Assembly (NCBI GenBank): GCA_964058845.1
Contig: CAXKVR010000262.1
Location: 1 to 64,000, forward strand
Origin: Carex sylvatica
Lineage: Eukaryota; Streptophyta; Magnoliopsida; Poales; Cyperaceae
DNA: 64,000 nt
Reading direction: 5' to 3'
Of the stretch, positions 25,832 through 37,112 are shown piece by piece. The stretch's first letter is position 1. Each line of letters opens with the position of its first letter. Position numbers and translations under genes: made by a program. Under the pieces are notes generated by a model that was given only the letters and a program-made list of their open reading frames with translations, was not told the DNA's origin and did no database searches.

Positions 25832-26424
25832 TCACTTGCAAATCAACAAATATTCAGGATAATTTTTAAATGAGCTACCGTATTGCTCACGAGATTGTTC
25901 CTTGGTTAATTGATCAACCACATCAACCGCGCAGCTTGTTTCGGGTTTAGATGGGCACTTTATAGCTCGGTTGAGATTAAACTCTACTTTCTCATCTTCA
26001 ATTCGCAGAGTCAGAGTCTCATTCTCCACGTCAATGAGTGTTCGAGCTGTCTTTAAAAATAGTCGTCCCAGAATAATGGGGATTTCCTTGTCCTCTTCCA
26101 TCTCTATGACAACGAAGTCAACAGGTACATAAAACTTGCCAACCAGAACCGGCACATCTTCCACTATGCCAAGTGGTAATCTAACGGAAGAATCAGCAAG
26201 TTGTAGAGTCATGCCTGTAGGTCTGAGCTCACCTACTCCCATCCGATGGTGCATGGCATGAGACTCACGCTCGCCCCTAAGTCACATAAGGCCCGCTTGA
26301 TAGTAGCTTTCCTGATTTTGCAAGGAATAGAGAATTTACTAGGGTCCTCTAGTTTGGGCAGGAGCTTTCTACTCAAGATTGCGCTGCACTGCTCTGTGAG
26401 TTTTACCTTCTCATGTTCCCCCAA
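25832..26424 (-). pseudogene. gypsy aspartic protease region
   Basis: Two overlapping frames (26233-26424 and 25832-26254) together give a retropepsin-like domain. They carry 'RALCDLGASVSLMP' with the D-x-G-A active-site box, then 'EIPIILGRLFLKTARTLIDV', the conserved 'ILGRPFL-TA--LIDV' strand of plant gypsy proteases. A frame change separates the halves, so it is not intact. Confidence 0.8.
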
Positions 26425-26582
26425 GCTACACTTGATCGTGAGGATTTCCTTGAGAAACTTGGCATATGTTTGTATTTAGGTCAATGCATCTATGAATGGA
26501 ATGGTGATGTGCAGTTGCTTGAGCACTTGGAAGAACTTGGCGAATTGCTCATTGAGTCTGGACTCAGCTATCCTCTGAGGAA

Positions 26583-26642
26583 AGGGTACAGGTGACCGGT
26601 AGGGTGACCGGTAGGGTGACCGGTAGGGTGACCGGTAGGGTG
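26583..26642. repeat. 12-bp tandem repeat in gypsy gag
   Basis: Four to five copies of GGTGACCGGTAG in a row. On the coding (minus) strand each encodes Tyr-Arg-Ser-Pro, giving a short proline-rich tetrapeptide repeat within the gag-protease linker. Confidence 0.9.
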
Positions 26643-27229
26643 GTGGTTTCTCATCCATCTTCTTTCTTTGACCTTCAGCTTCCTTCTGCACGGCCCGTGT
26701 ACCATCTGTACGGTCCGTGTTCACAGTTGTCAAGGCAGGTCATGTGGGCTTTGCACAATCAGGGTGTTCTTTAACAGGTGGGGTTTGCACGGTTCGTGTA
26801 CTGGGCAACTGGGTCAGTGGGTATGGCAGGTCCTTGATAATTGGGCATGGTTATAGATTTTACCTCTCCTCTGGGGTTGGGTTCTGGTTGACTGGGCAGT
26901 ATTCCAGTAGGTGGTTGTGCAGAAGCAGCTTGTTGACCCAATTGCGTTTCCCATGCCTTCCTTTGAGCAGTCAAATCGACCAGTTGAGCATTCAATGCTT
27001 GCAGTTGCTCGAACATCATCTGATTCATCTTTCATTTCTCATGCATGAAATCACTTACAATAGGAGCGATATACAGCTTAGGAGAATCGGATTGACATGA
27101 TCGGTTGTTCGAGTCAGGAAAAGAAACATTATGGTAGAACCCTCGGTTGTTGCTGCTGCTCAAGGGATTGTTGAATTATGGTCTCGAAAAGTGGGATGAT
27201 TCATTATTGATATAGTTTACTTGCTCAGG

Positions 27230-28258
27230 TTCCTCATCCCTTTGCGCCAGTGGGCATTGCTTATAAGTGTGCGCCTCATCTCCACACATAACATAAGACA
27301 CAGGTTGATGGTTGACAATAGATTTCACAGTCATCTTGTCGAAAGCCTTATGCATGGCATCTAGCTTGGCTGATAGAACAGTGATCTAATCAACTTCGAA
27401 TCAGCCGCCTCATCGGTCGCCTCCTCCAGCTCGAGTGTTGCCGCGACCGAACCACTGTTGATTCTGAGCCATGCTATCAATCATATTCATAGCCTCGTGA
27501 GGTTATCTTTCCATCAATGCTTCACATGCAACAGCATCAACAGAAGTGCGAGTGCTTTCTGTTAAACCATCGTACAAAGTTTGAATCAACAACCAATCAG
27601 GTATACCATGGTGTGGACAAGAGTATTGCAATTCCCTAAATCTTTTCCATGCCTCATTTAAGGGTTCATCAGACCTTTATCTAAAACTGGTCAATTGGGT
27701 CCTAACCTTGGCAGTTCTTTTATTAGGAAAAAACCTAGTCAGAAACAGATTAGACAGTTCCCTCCAATTGGTAATGGAATCCCTTGGTAATGACCCTGAC
27801 AATTTATTGGCCTTATCCCTAAGAGTGAAAGGAAACAGTGCAAGTCTAGTGTAATCAGTTGTTAAGCCATTAGTTTTGACGGTTGTGCAACATTCGAGAA
27901 AAGTTTGGAGATAGGCATGTGGATCCTCATGTTCCAAGCCGTGGAAGGTGTTCTGCTGCACTATGTTGACAACTCCCGGATTAAAGTTCGGTTGTTGTCC
28001 CATAATTCTTGGTAGCATGATTGCTCCCCTTATGTCTCCAGCTCTCGGTACATTAAACTCGCGCAATGTCCTTGGCACGTAGCCATGCATGTCTTCTTCC
28101 TGATCAATCAGGTCATCCTCTCTGTCTTTTTCCCCAACGTTGCTCATTATTGCTTTGCTTGAAGTAGACTTCTCTCTACTCGGGTGCTCGAAGTGTACGG
28201 CCTGTGTATCAGTTATACGGTCCATGTGGACTGGCGTTCGAGCAGGAGCTGAGCACAC
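27230..28258 (-). pseudogene. gypsy gag (capsid and zinc knuckle)
   Basis: 28258-27677 is open and carries the plant gypsy capsid motif series: 'FHGLEHEDPHAYLQTFLE', 'LFPFTLRDKANKLSGSL' and 'LFLTRFFPNKRTAKVR'. A stop follows at 'TSFR', after which the usual 'DEPLNEAWKRFRELQYSCPHHG' region continues downstream to about 27600. Near 27290-27250 a zinc-knuckle remnant reads 'YVMCGDEAHTYKQC', in which the first Cys of the C-C-H-C set has become Tyr. The gag is therefore defective. Confidence 0.8.
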
Positions 28259-28456
28259 AGACCGTGTGTTGTTTGCTCAGTTCGTGTCGATAGGTGGTGC
28301 AGAAACTACTGGATCGGGAGGTGCTCAATCTGTAATCACCCTTTGGAGGTGGTACAAATGTCAGCTTTCCTGAAAGAGAGAAAAATAAAAGAAATGATAC
28401 AGATTAAAATCTAGATTAACTAAAATAAGCAAAAATGCAAAAAATAAATGATGCCG

Positions 28457-28474
28457 TTCCCGGCAACGGTGCCA
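28457..28474 (-). other. Primer-binding site of the gypsy element
   Basis: On the minus strand, 5 bases after the 5' LTR, the sequence is TGGCACCGTTGCCGGGAA. This is one change from the tRNA-Asp-complementary site typical of plant Athila/Tat-type gypsy elements. It fixes the direction of the element. Confidence 0.75.
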
Positions 28475-28479
28475 AAAAC

Positions 28480-30064
28480 TGGTTCACACAAAAGCCTATG
28501 CACAAAGTTTCAATACAGTAAACTGTACCTTTTAAACCTTAAATACACTTTCAAGTTAGATTGCAAATGCACAATTCTATCGCGTAATATATTGTCGGGT
28601 ATCGATCACAGAGATGGTTCAAGTCTTAACCAGATTCTACCTAAATTAATTAAAAACTAAAAGTTAGAAAATGTTCGGTTTGGTATTTAAGTTTTCTAAA
28701 AAGTTCAGTAACAATAATCAAATGAAAGAAAGTAAATTGATTTGGATTTAATCAATGATAAAAAAGCATTTCCAGAGTTTCAGACTTCATCTCAGTTCTG
28801 CCTCAAGGCACCCGGTCTGTGTAGTTTTCTACACGGGCCATGGGCCTGGTACTTTCATACACGGTTCGTGTGGGCCTCGAGTTAATGCACCAGTTACTGT
28901 TCTTTTGTGTTGTTCCTTTGTGTAGGGTTCAACTGACTAGACCTAATGTTCCTAAACCTCAACTGTCATATGTTGGTTCATTAATTTGGTATGAAATTGT
29001 AATATTTATCCTCTTATGATTCTAAACCTCAACTTTCGTATATTGGTCCGAATTACCTAGTTGCTTGTTTGGTATACTAAAAGTACCATCTTATCTGTCG
29101 ATAAGAGAAAATGTTCACCTTTTGGCTACTATTTGATTTCACCTTTCAGATCACTAATTCTATCTCATGTACTTAGTTTGGTTGAGAGATTATAAGGGTT
29201 GAAATGCGCTATAGACGTGATCATGCATCTAATGGAAAACCAATAAAATCAAATAATTTAATCTAAGCAATTAAAATCAAACACAATCAAGCAAACACAA
29301 ATTTCAATATAAAATTCCAATAACTGAGATGCAAAACAAAATATTCGATTACATCATAACCCTAGAAACTAAAAAGTCTACTAAAACATAGTCCTAGAAT
29401 AAATAAAACAAATAAGAGAATAAGAAATCATAATAAAACCCATAGAAGAAGAAGATCCACAACAAAACTCGCGTCTTTTGCTTCTCAACTTCGCCTCCAA
29501 AATATAGCCGCCAATCCAAATCCTAAAAAATGCTTCTCTGCTCCAGAATGATGTCTCTGGTGCAAGAAATCTCGCTTATAAGTTTTTCTAACCGACCTTC
29601 CTTCAATTAGCCTTATTTTCAAATTATGGATCTGTTTTCAGAAATACTTGACACGGCCCGTGTGAAAATCTACACGGACCGTGTGCCTGTATTTTTAGCT
29701 CAGATTGTAGATCTTCTCGCAAGCTTTCCGAAAAGTGGTCATACACTCAAAATGGAGTTACGAGCCAAAATCTATGATTGTTTTAAGTTCATATACTGAA
29801 ATTTTAGCATCATATACAGGTCGTGTGGATGGTATCTTGGTCGGGCAGAGGGTTGTACGGTGTGCATAAGAAGGTACACAGACCTATAAACCTTCGAATT
29901 CCATATTCTTCCTCGGTTTTGCCCATTTTCTACAAAGTAAGAACAAATGCGCAGCAGTACCACATTCTATAAATATTCAATGAAATACGACCGATTTAAT
30001 AGTTTTAAACACAGGTTTTGATCCAAAATACGGGTTGAAATATAGATAAGTTTGTGAGATATCA
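28480..30064 (-). repeat. 5' LTR of the gypsy element
   Basis: On the minus strand it runs from TGATATCTCACAAAC to ...TTGTGTGAACCA, so it has TG...CA ends. It is the partner of 22755-24350. Confidence 0.85.
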
Positions 30065-30208
30065 GGTACCATACCAGATGTTAGTCTATGGTGCATTGTG
30101 CATGGACATGGATCTAATTTGAGATTTTAATATATTTTAGTAGCTCTAAACTATTGTTTTAGTACCAGAAATAAAGAGAAGAAGATCAACAAGCTGTGAG
30201 ATGCTAAG

Positions 30209-30932
30209 TAGAGGTGTAAACGGATACGGATAATCCGCTCCGTATTTGCTCCGTATCCGGAGATTATCCGTATCCGGATTAAATGGATATGGATAATTGC
30301 GGATACGGATACGGATAATTTTTGTATATGGTGAAAAAATGGCGGATACGGATACGGATAATTTCATGAATGTGAATATCCATATCGTATCCGCAATTAT
30401 CCGGATCCGAAATTACTCCCAACTAACTTTAACTTTACTGCTCCGGATAGAAGTTGTTATATATTATTCCATATTCATTTCAATCTTAGTTGTGGTATAA
30501 ATGATAATCCAATATGGTTTTCAATTTAATCTCTTTTTAGCTGGTGATAGTGCTACAATAACCCAATTTCATTTTGTTTTTACCTCAATTTCTTCATTCT
30601 CTATTCTTTTCCATTTAAGACTTTAGTCCGTAAATGTAGTATGCTTTTAGTCTCTGCTAAATTGGTTTTAGTCATTGTTTCAATACAACAACAAGTCATT
30701 TTTTTGTATCTTACAGTGCATAACTTAATTATCCGACAATTATCCGATCCGTATCCGTATTCGAATCCGTATCCGTTGATTATCTGCTCCGTATCCGTAT
30801 CCGTTTAAGGCGGATATGGTTTTAAATTTTGATATCCGTTTACTATCTGTATCCGTATCCGTATCCGTATCCGCTCATTGAAAAACGGATACGGATATGG
30901 TATTAGCATTATCCGCTCCGTTTACACCCCTA
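30209..30932. mobile_element. hAT-type MITE with perfect 8-bp TSD
   Basis: Ends are TAGAGGTGTAAACGG and CCGTTTACACCCCTA, flanked by perfect ATGCTAAG copies (30201-30208 and 30933-30940). It is the same family as 4777-5209 but longer (724 bp). Both ends carry long runs of GGATACGGATA / TATCCGTATCC motifs around an AT-rich core. It sits inside the body of fold-back A. Confidence 0.92.
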
Positions 30933-31313
30933 ATGCTAAGTCCTTAATTAGTGTTATTTTTAAACTTGTGATATCCAACTGACAAGCCAAATTAAAGTTA
31001 TAAAGAGTTACGTCATCACTTCGTAAATATATTAGATGTCTTATTTTTTTGACATACACTCTAAAAAGAAAACTTTTTCTTCACAAAATTATTTAAATCA
31101 ACATTTTAAGATCTTTCTACTAAAAAAAAAAAAAAAAGACCGCTCAGACCCCATGCAGTCTGGTCCTTAGTGGACCGCCCCTGGCCTAGGTGGTCTGCTA
31201 GGAGGGGTGGGCTGCTCATGGGCCAGACGGTCGGGGCATTTTAAAAAAAAAAAAATCAAACATGAGGGCAATTTTAAAAAATCTTTTTTTTTTTTTTAGG
31301 ATATTAATAAAAA

Positions 31314-33145
31314 GGGAAAATTTTCAGTGTGCCCATTCAAATTTTCAAAATAGCCAATTTTCCCATAAATACATCATAATAGCTAATATTCTCATATAAA
31401 CTTAACTTTTTTTTCTTTTATCCCCTTTCATTTATTTTATCTTTTATTGAATTATTTTCAGAATTGTATTGACTAATATACCCTTTTAATAAAGGGAGGT
31501 GTCCATTAAACTCTAACAGTGATTGAACAATAGCTAAAACAAGAACGTTTCATCTTCCTTCCTTGATCGGCTGATCCCTTCACCTTATTTCTCTCCTCTC
31601 CTCTTTTCTCATGGGTTCGATAAATCATTACCTATCTAAACTCTCACCTTGTGTGAGCTGAGACAGAAGTATTAGAGTAATACATAGAATCAGTTGCCAG
31701 TTCACGATTGTAACGGATTATAGGATTAGTGACCAGTCAAAACCAGTATTTAGAAACTTAAAATAACTTTTTGAAGGCATATAGCGTCCAAGAAAGACAA
31801 TCAAGAAATGAAAAACACTAAATTCCTCTTGTATCATTACATTCTTTAAGAAGTTATCATCATGAGCCCAGCAAAGGAACCCCGAGCATAGATCACTCTC
31901 GCATCTTCTGTTGTTTCTCTTAAATGAAAGTTCCTCTCTTGGCGACATTGAGCTGCCGGGTGAAAGATAGTGACGCCATTGATGAGTGCTTGTCTCTAAT
32001 TTGACGCAATTTACACAAATTACTTTTACTTTTAATCTGGTACAGCTTTAAGGCATAGTTAAATTGATTGGGAACTTGAAAGTTTGACAAGTATCTGTTT
32101 TGATGTGCTAACCGGTCAATGTTTCATATGCCACTTTTTCTAGATTTTCCTTTTTAATACAATGTTGTGTTCTATTATAATAATAGTACAGTACAAACAA
32201 TGATTAACTAAACCATGTGTTAGATTTTAACAGGATTATTATAGGCCTGCAATTAACAATCTAGCTAATGAGGAATCATTTGCTTCAATGTAAATGGGCG
32301 ATTAATTCGTGGTTCTTTCATATAAAATCCCAATTAGGGTGGTTTAAACTAAATTAAAAGGGTGATTATTGCTATTTTTTTTCATTTGGTTTGGATATCT
32401 CGGCTATTGGTTTTCTTTTGTTTCAGAATTTATTGTTATACGTTTGTTTTCAATTTTGTGTGTTGCACTTTTCCTTGCGTAAATTGGTAGCTATTTATTT
32501 TGTGATTATGTTGTTTTGCCAATAATAGCAATTATATATCTTTTCTATGTTAAAGGTTTGTATAATTTAAGGCAAATAACTTTAAAAGAAAGATAGAAAC
32601 TCATATCATAGTATTTTTGTGCAGATTCGATGAGCTAATTTAGATGGGATGCTTTAATAAAAAACTGTGAGGTATTTAACTATGGGATGATGAAGCAAAT
32701 ATAAACGTGTGATTTGTTGAAATATCTTGTCTTAAAAATATTATATATTAGTTTATCAAAAAAAGAAAATGTTCTATATTAATGGAATTTGTGGTACAAG
32801 AGAGAAACAAAAGAGAGATCTATGCTGGGGGCTCGTGCTGATGGTCTTAGCTCACACGAAGAGAGCTCAAAAAGGTACAATTTTATTGAACCCTTGAGAA
32901 GCCATGAGAGGAAAAGAGAGAAGGTGAAATCAAACGATCAAGGAAGGAAGATGAAGCCTTTCCATTTTAATAAAAGGGTATATTCGTCAGCACAATTATT
33001 AAACTAATTAAATAAAATATAAAATAAATAAAAGAGGATAAAAGAAAGAAAGTTAAGGTTTATATGAGAATATTGGCTATTATGATATATTCATGAAGAA
33101 ATTGGCTATTTTGAAAATTTGAATGAGCACATAGGAAATTTTCCC
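31314..33145. mobile_element. MULE-type long-TIR fold-back C with perfect 9-bp TSD
   Basis: Starts GGGAAAATTTTCAGTGTGC and ends GCACATAGGAAATTTTCCC. Perfect TAATAAAAA copies flank it (31305-31313 and 33146-33154). The duplicated site lies within the terminal repeat of fold-back A, so C inserted later. The arms are roughly 85% alike over the first 70 bp and inverted similarity continues to about 300 bp (TTCATCTTCCTTCCTTGATCG at the left, its complement near 32938). The core is AT-rich. No transposase. Confidence 0.9.
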
Positions 33146-33169
33146 TAATAAAAATGGCCATTTGCAAAG

Positions 33170-34233
33170 TACTAGCCTCACTCTTTAACCAATATTATTT
33201 TATTCACAATCAAAGGAAAATAAAAATAATAAAAATAATCTAAAATGTAAAGCGCAAAAACTTAATTAAATTGTAATCTACTCCAAGTTAATTTATAGTT
33301 ACCTATGTAAAAGAGAATAAATTAATAATTAGCAGAGATAAGCAAGTTAATCAAACAAAAATAAGTGACACCTGGTATAATGACCGACTTCAGATAGACA
33401 ATATTGGTTCTTTCAAAAAAAAAAAAAGTCTATTAAATATTATAATTGCACACTCTTTGCACTCTTTGGGATTCCATTTTCTGGAATTTAGCCAAAACGT
33501 GTGGTGGAGTAAGAAGCAATTTAGGTTTAGAAGAGATTTATTTCGAAATTTGAAAGAAATTTTTTTTAAAAATATTAAATAGTTGAATGATTTAACGCTA
33601 ACTTTTATTTATATAAAAAACAAAAAAAGATCAAAAGATTTTTGACCTTTTGAGTTAAATATGAGGAGCAAATGATTAGACAAGACTTTGACAAAAATTA
33701 TCTGTTATAATCTCAATCTTGTAATTAATATATAAAACACCTAAACCTTTTGAGGTAGAATGATTTATACAGGCCAATGACTCTAATTTAGAATCATATC
33801 CCGAATTTCCAAGATAATCAGTCTTTATTCCAAAACTAATAGTTTGTAATAATGTAAGGTAATCAGGATTAGACATTTTAAAATATAAATGCATAACTTA
33901 TGAATAAATTAAAATTTAATTTGTCTATAAAGTTGATCCTCCTACAATTATTGATTGAGATTAAACTAATAATTTTTTTGGTGAGTAGTCCATGCTAACT
34001 TTATTTATTTCTAAAGAGGAATGAAAAAGTTGTGACTTTTGAGGAAATATGAGGTCTTCAATTTGAGAAATTAATTGTTTGGCTGATTGCATAGTAGCTA
34101 GTTAATTGGTTAGCATCAGCTCATGTCACATTTGGAGTTGACATGTTATGATCAGGCTTGGCACCTACTCAACTCAATACAGTCACTGTTTTTGTTAGTA
34201 CATTTTGTTACAACCAAATAAGCACCTCATATG
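33170..34233. other. AT-rich intergenic stretch
   Basis: It lies between fold-backs A and D. No coding pattern, terminal repeat or RNA gene was recognised. Confidence 0.5.
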
Positions 34234-34242
34234 ATTGATTTT

Positions 34243-35978
34243 CGGCCATTTTTATTACCCTCCAAAAAAAAGTTAATTTTAAAAATGCCTCCGTGTTTGA
34301 TTTTTTTTTTTAAATGTTCTAACCGCTAAACTCACGGGTGGCCCAAAAAACTCAGAAGACTGTCCCCTGCAGAGGCGGGCCAAACCCCTACCAGACATTC
34401 CCCCTGCAGGGGCGATCCACACCTCTAGCAGACCGCCCTTGGTCCATGCGGTCCCCCCCCCTTTTTTTAGAGATCTTAATATTTTTTATTTAAATAATTT
34501 TGTGAAGAAATTTTTTTCTTGTTTAGAGTGTATGCCAAAAAATAAGACATTTGATATATTTATGAAGTGATGTTGTAACTCTTTATAACTTTGATTTGAT
34601 TTGTCAGTTGGATTCACAAGTCTAAAGATAACACTAATTAAGGGCTTGGCCTTGATTCTAAAAAAAATATTTTATTTAAATATACACAAGAAAAATATAG
34701 TTAGATTGCCTCAATGATGTCAACTTTTTTTTTTAGAGAATAATTAGATTATTTGATTACTATTTGCTCAGAGATAGGCAAAAAACATAATAAATAGTAA
34801 ATACATTTTAAAATAATTATATGGATAATTCTTGAATAATCTCTTAGGCTTTGACTAAACAAAATACCGATCATTGTATATCTATCGTCGAACGAAAACT
34901 TAAACTGAATTTTTGAGGCACTAAACAATGTTTTTTTGAAATTCTGATACTTCAGATGCCTGGGCAATATTCAGATCCATCTCGTTCTCCCATTTTCTAA
35001 AAAGTGGTCATACGCCCAAATTTGACTTTCCTAGCCAAAGTTATGATTGTTTAAAGTTTTTTCAAAAGTAAATTTTGGAAATTCATAACTAACTGTAGAA
35101 AAATCCAAATAAATTGAAATTTATATCAATTCTATGTATTTTTGAATGCTATACATGCTGGTATAATCACTTTTACAGTTTGGTCCCTGTATCAATTCAT
35201 ACTTGCCGATTTACTAGCAAAGGTCAAATTTGATATACATATACATATATTCAGTGTTTTAAAATGCGGCCGCATTTGCCGCATGCGCCGCCGCATTTGT
35301 AGCCGCATGGGCTATGTATATATGTATAATATATTTATATACAATATAATATATGTATAATATATGTATAATATATGTAAAATATATGTATAATATATGT
35401 AAAATATATGTATATATACTATAATATATGTATATATAATATAATATATGTATATAAAATATAATATATATATATATGTGTGTGTGTATAATATAATACA
35501 TGTATATATATGTATATATATCTTTTGAATCAAGATCAAGCTCTTAATTAGTGTTATCTTTAGGCTTTTTATATCTAACTGACAAACCAAATTAAAGTTA
35601 TAAAGAGTTATGACAATTTCATAAATATATTAAATGTCTTATTTTTTGGCGTACACTCTAAACAAGAAAAAAAAAATTCTTCACAAAATTATTTAAATTA
35701 AAAATATTAAGATCTCTAAAAAAAAAAAAAAGAGGACCGCTCGGACTAGAGGCGGTCTTGTCCCTAGTGGACCGCCTCTGGCCGGGGCGGTCTGGTAGGG
35801 GTTTGGCCCGCCTCTGCAGGAGGCGGTCTGGTAGGGGTTTGGCCTGCCTCTGTAGGAGGCAGTCTTCTGGGTTTTTGGGCCACTCGTGAGCTTGGCAGTC
35901 AGGGTATTTTAAAAAAAAAATCAAACACGGGGCATTTTTAAAATTAACTTTTTTTTGGAGTATTAATAAAAATGGCTG
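34243..35978. mobile_element. MULE-type fold-back D, same family as A, uninterrupted
   Basis: Ends are CGGCCATTTTTATTACC and AATAAAAATGGCTG. The flanks ATTGATTTT (34234-34242) and ATTTATTTT (35979-35987) match in 8 of 9. The arms (34243-34650 and about 35530-35978) are inverted copies with a GC-rich block of GACCGCC/GGGGCGGTC motifs. The body 34660-35230 matches the left body of A (22200-22740) closely. The core ends in an AT-rich TA/TG array after a burst of GCCGCATGCGCCGCC. Confidence 0.85.
35310..35524. repeat. TATATG/TA-rich microsatellite
   Basis: Continuous variants of TATATGTATAATA. The Ile/Tyr-rich open frames on the minus strand are translations of this repeat and not genes. Confidence 0.9.
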
Positions 35979-36518
35979 ATTTATTTTTTTGCTTCAAACT
36001 CAACGGTTCATGCTTTTAATTAATATCTTTGTTTATAAAATTTAAACAATCAATCTTAATCATTCAATATAATCTTTGTAGAAATCTATATTTGGGGACT
36101 TAAATTTATATTAGTCATAATATTTTTATTATTTTTTAGATAGGTAGAAAATCATCGGATCCAAAGATTTTGAATAATATGAAAGTAGTGATTTTCTACT
36201 TATTTAAAAAAGTTAAAAAAATAGAAATATTAATTTTATATGAAAATAATGTTGAAAAATAGAAATATTAATTTTATATAAAAATAATGTTGAACCGTTT
36301 AGATTTAAAAATAGAAATACGGAGCACATTGCGAAGTGAATCTCACTCCTAAAATAACATGCATTTCATGTGGATTTAGTCGTTAGATGTCATTAATAAC
36401 TAATTTCCGGGGTTAATTGAATTTGAATAAAAGAATAAAAAATGTTTGGAAGAAGAGGAACATATTCGCAACATGATTAATTATGACCCTGAGTTTATAT
36501 GCAATAGATATTCTCAAT

Positions 36519-36546
36519 TCAGACTTCAGACTTCAGACTTCAGACT
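36519..36546. repeat. 9-bp minisatellite CAGACTTCA
   Basis: Three tandem units just upstream of the palindrome-rich element at 36571. Confidence 0.85.
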
Positions 36547-36570
36547 ATAGTCTCTACTTTACAATATACA

Positions 36571-37103
36571 GATTTTTTTTTTTTAAATAGAATTAGTTTT
36601 AAAGGTTTTACTAGAAACAGCTCTGATCAGATTAAAATTCGAAATATAGCCTCCACCGATCCTACGGATCGGTGGAGCAAAAAACGAAAATCCCTACACC
36701 AATCCGTAGGATCGGTGGAGCTCTTTTTAACCCTCTGCCACAAGCATTGATCTCACGCCACACCACGCCACAGAAAATCACAAGCGCTGATCCCACGCCA
36801 CACCACGCCACAGAAAATCACAAGCTCTGATCCCACGCCACACCACGCCACAGAAAATCTCGCACGAAAATCCCTACACCGATCCATAGGATCGGTGGAG
36901 GCTTGCTTTAAAAATGCCCGTGTAATTTTTGGTGTGGCAGAGGGTTAAAAAGAGCTCCACCGATCCTACGGATCGGTGTAGGGATTTTCGTTTTTTTCTC
37001 CACCGATCCGTAGGATCGGTGGAGGCTATATTTTGAATTTTGATCTGATCAGAGCTGTTTCCAGTAAAACCTTTAAAACTAATTCTATTTAAAAAAAAAA
37101 ATC
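36571..37103. mobile_element. MULE-type fold-back with perfect 9-bp TSD and nested palindromes
   Basis: Ends GATTTTTTTT and AAAAAAAATC are flanked by perfect CAATATACA copies (36562-36570 and 37104-37112). Inverted arms of about 165 bp contain repeated 20-bp palindromes of the type CACCGATCCTACGGATCGGTG. The centre holds three 43-bp tandem units (about 36735-36860, with CACGCCACACCACGCCACAG). Non-coding. Confidence 0.9.
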
Positions 37104-37112
37104 CAATATACA

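Larger units (their letters stand above)
22755..30064 (-). mobile_element. Ty3/gypsy LTR retrotransposon lacking RT, RNase H and integrase
   Basis: Two LTRs of about 1.59 kb in direct orientation (22755-24350 and 28480-30064) are flanked by the 5-bp duplication GGTAC (22750-22754 and 30065-30069). The element reads on the minus strand: 5' LTR, primer-binding site, gag, protease, about 1.4 kb non-coding, 3' LTR. The internal region is only about 4.1 kb. No reverse transcriptase, RNase H or integrase motif was found, so it is a deletion derivative that would need a partner for mobility. The LTRs differ at many positions, so insertion is old. Confidence 0.88.
21828..33160. mobile_element. MULE-type long-TIR fold-back A, interrupted by nested insertions
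   Basis: The ends are CGGCCTTTTTTATTAATATCC at the left and GGATATTAATAAAAATGGCCA at the right once the inner element is removed. Perfect 9-bp copies of TTTGCAAAG flank it (21819-21827 and 33161-33169). The inverted arms are about 330 bp (21828-22160 and roughly 30960-31313), each with a GC-rich block of GACCG/GGGCCAGG motifs. Its body continues to 22749 and resumes at 30070. Within it lie a gypsy element (22755-30064), an hAT MITE (30209-30932) and a second fold-back (31314-33145). Relatives are at 34243-35978 and 59786-60495. No transposase was seen. Confidence 0.85.

Noticed and set aside
26592..27100. Plus-strand open frames across the gypsy internal region
   Set aside because: They are antisense to gag-protease sequence whose minus-strand motifs are recognisable.
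35259..35590. Ile/Tyr-rich open frames on the minus strand
   Set aside because: Translations of a TATATG microsatellite in fold-back D.
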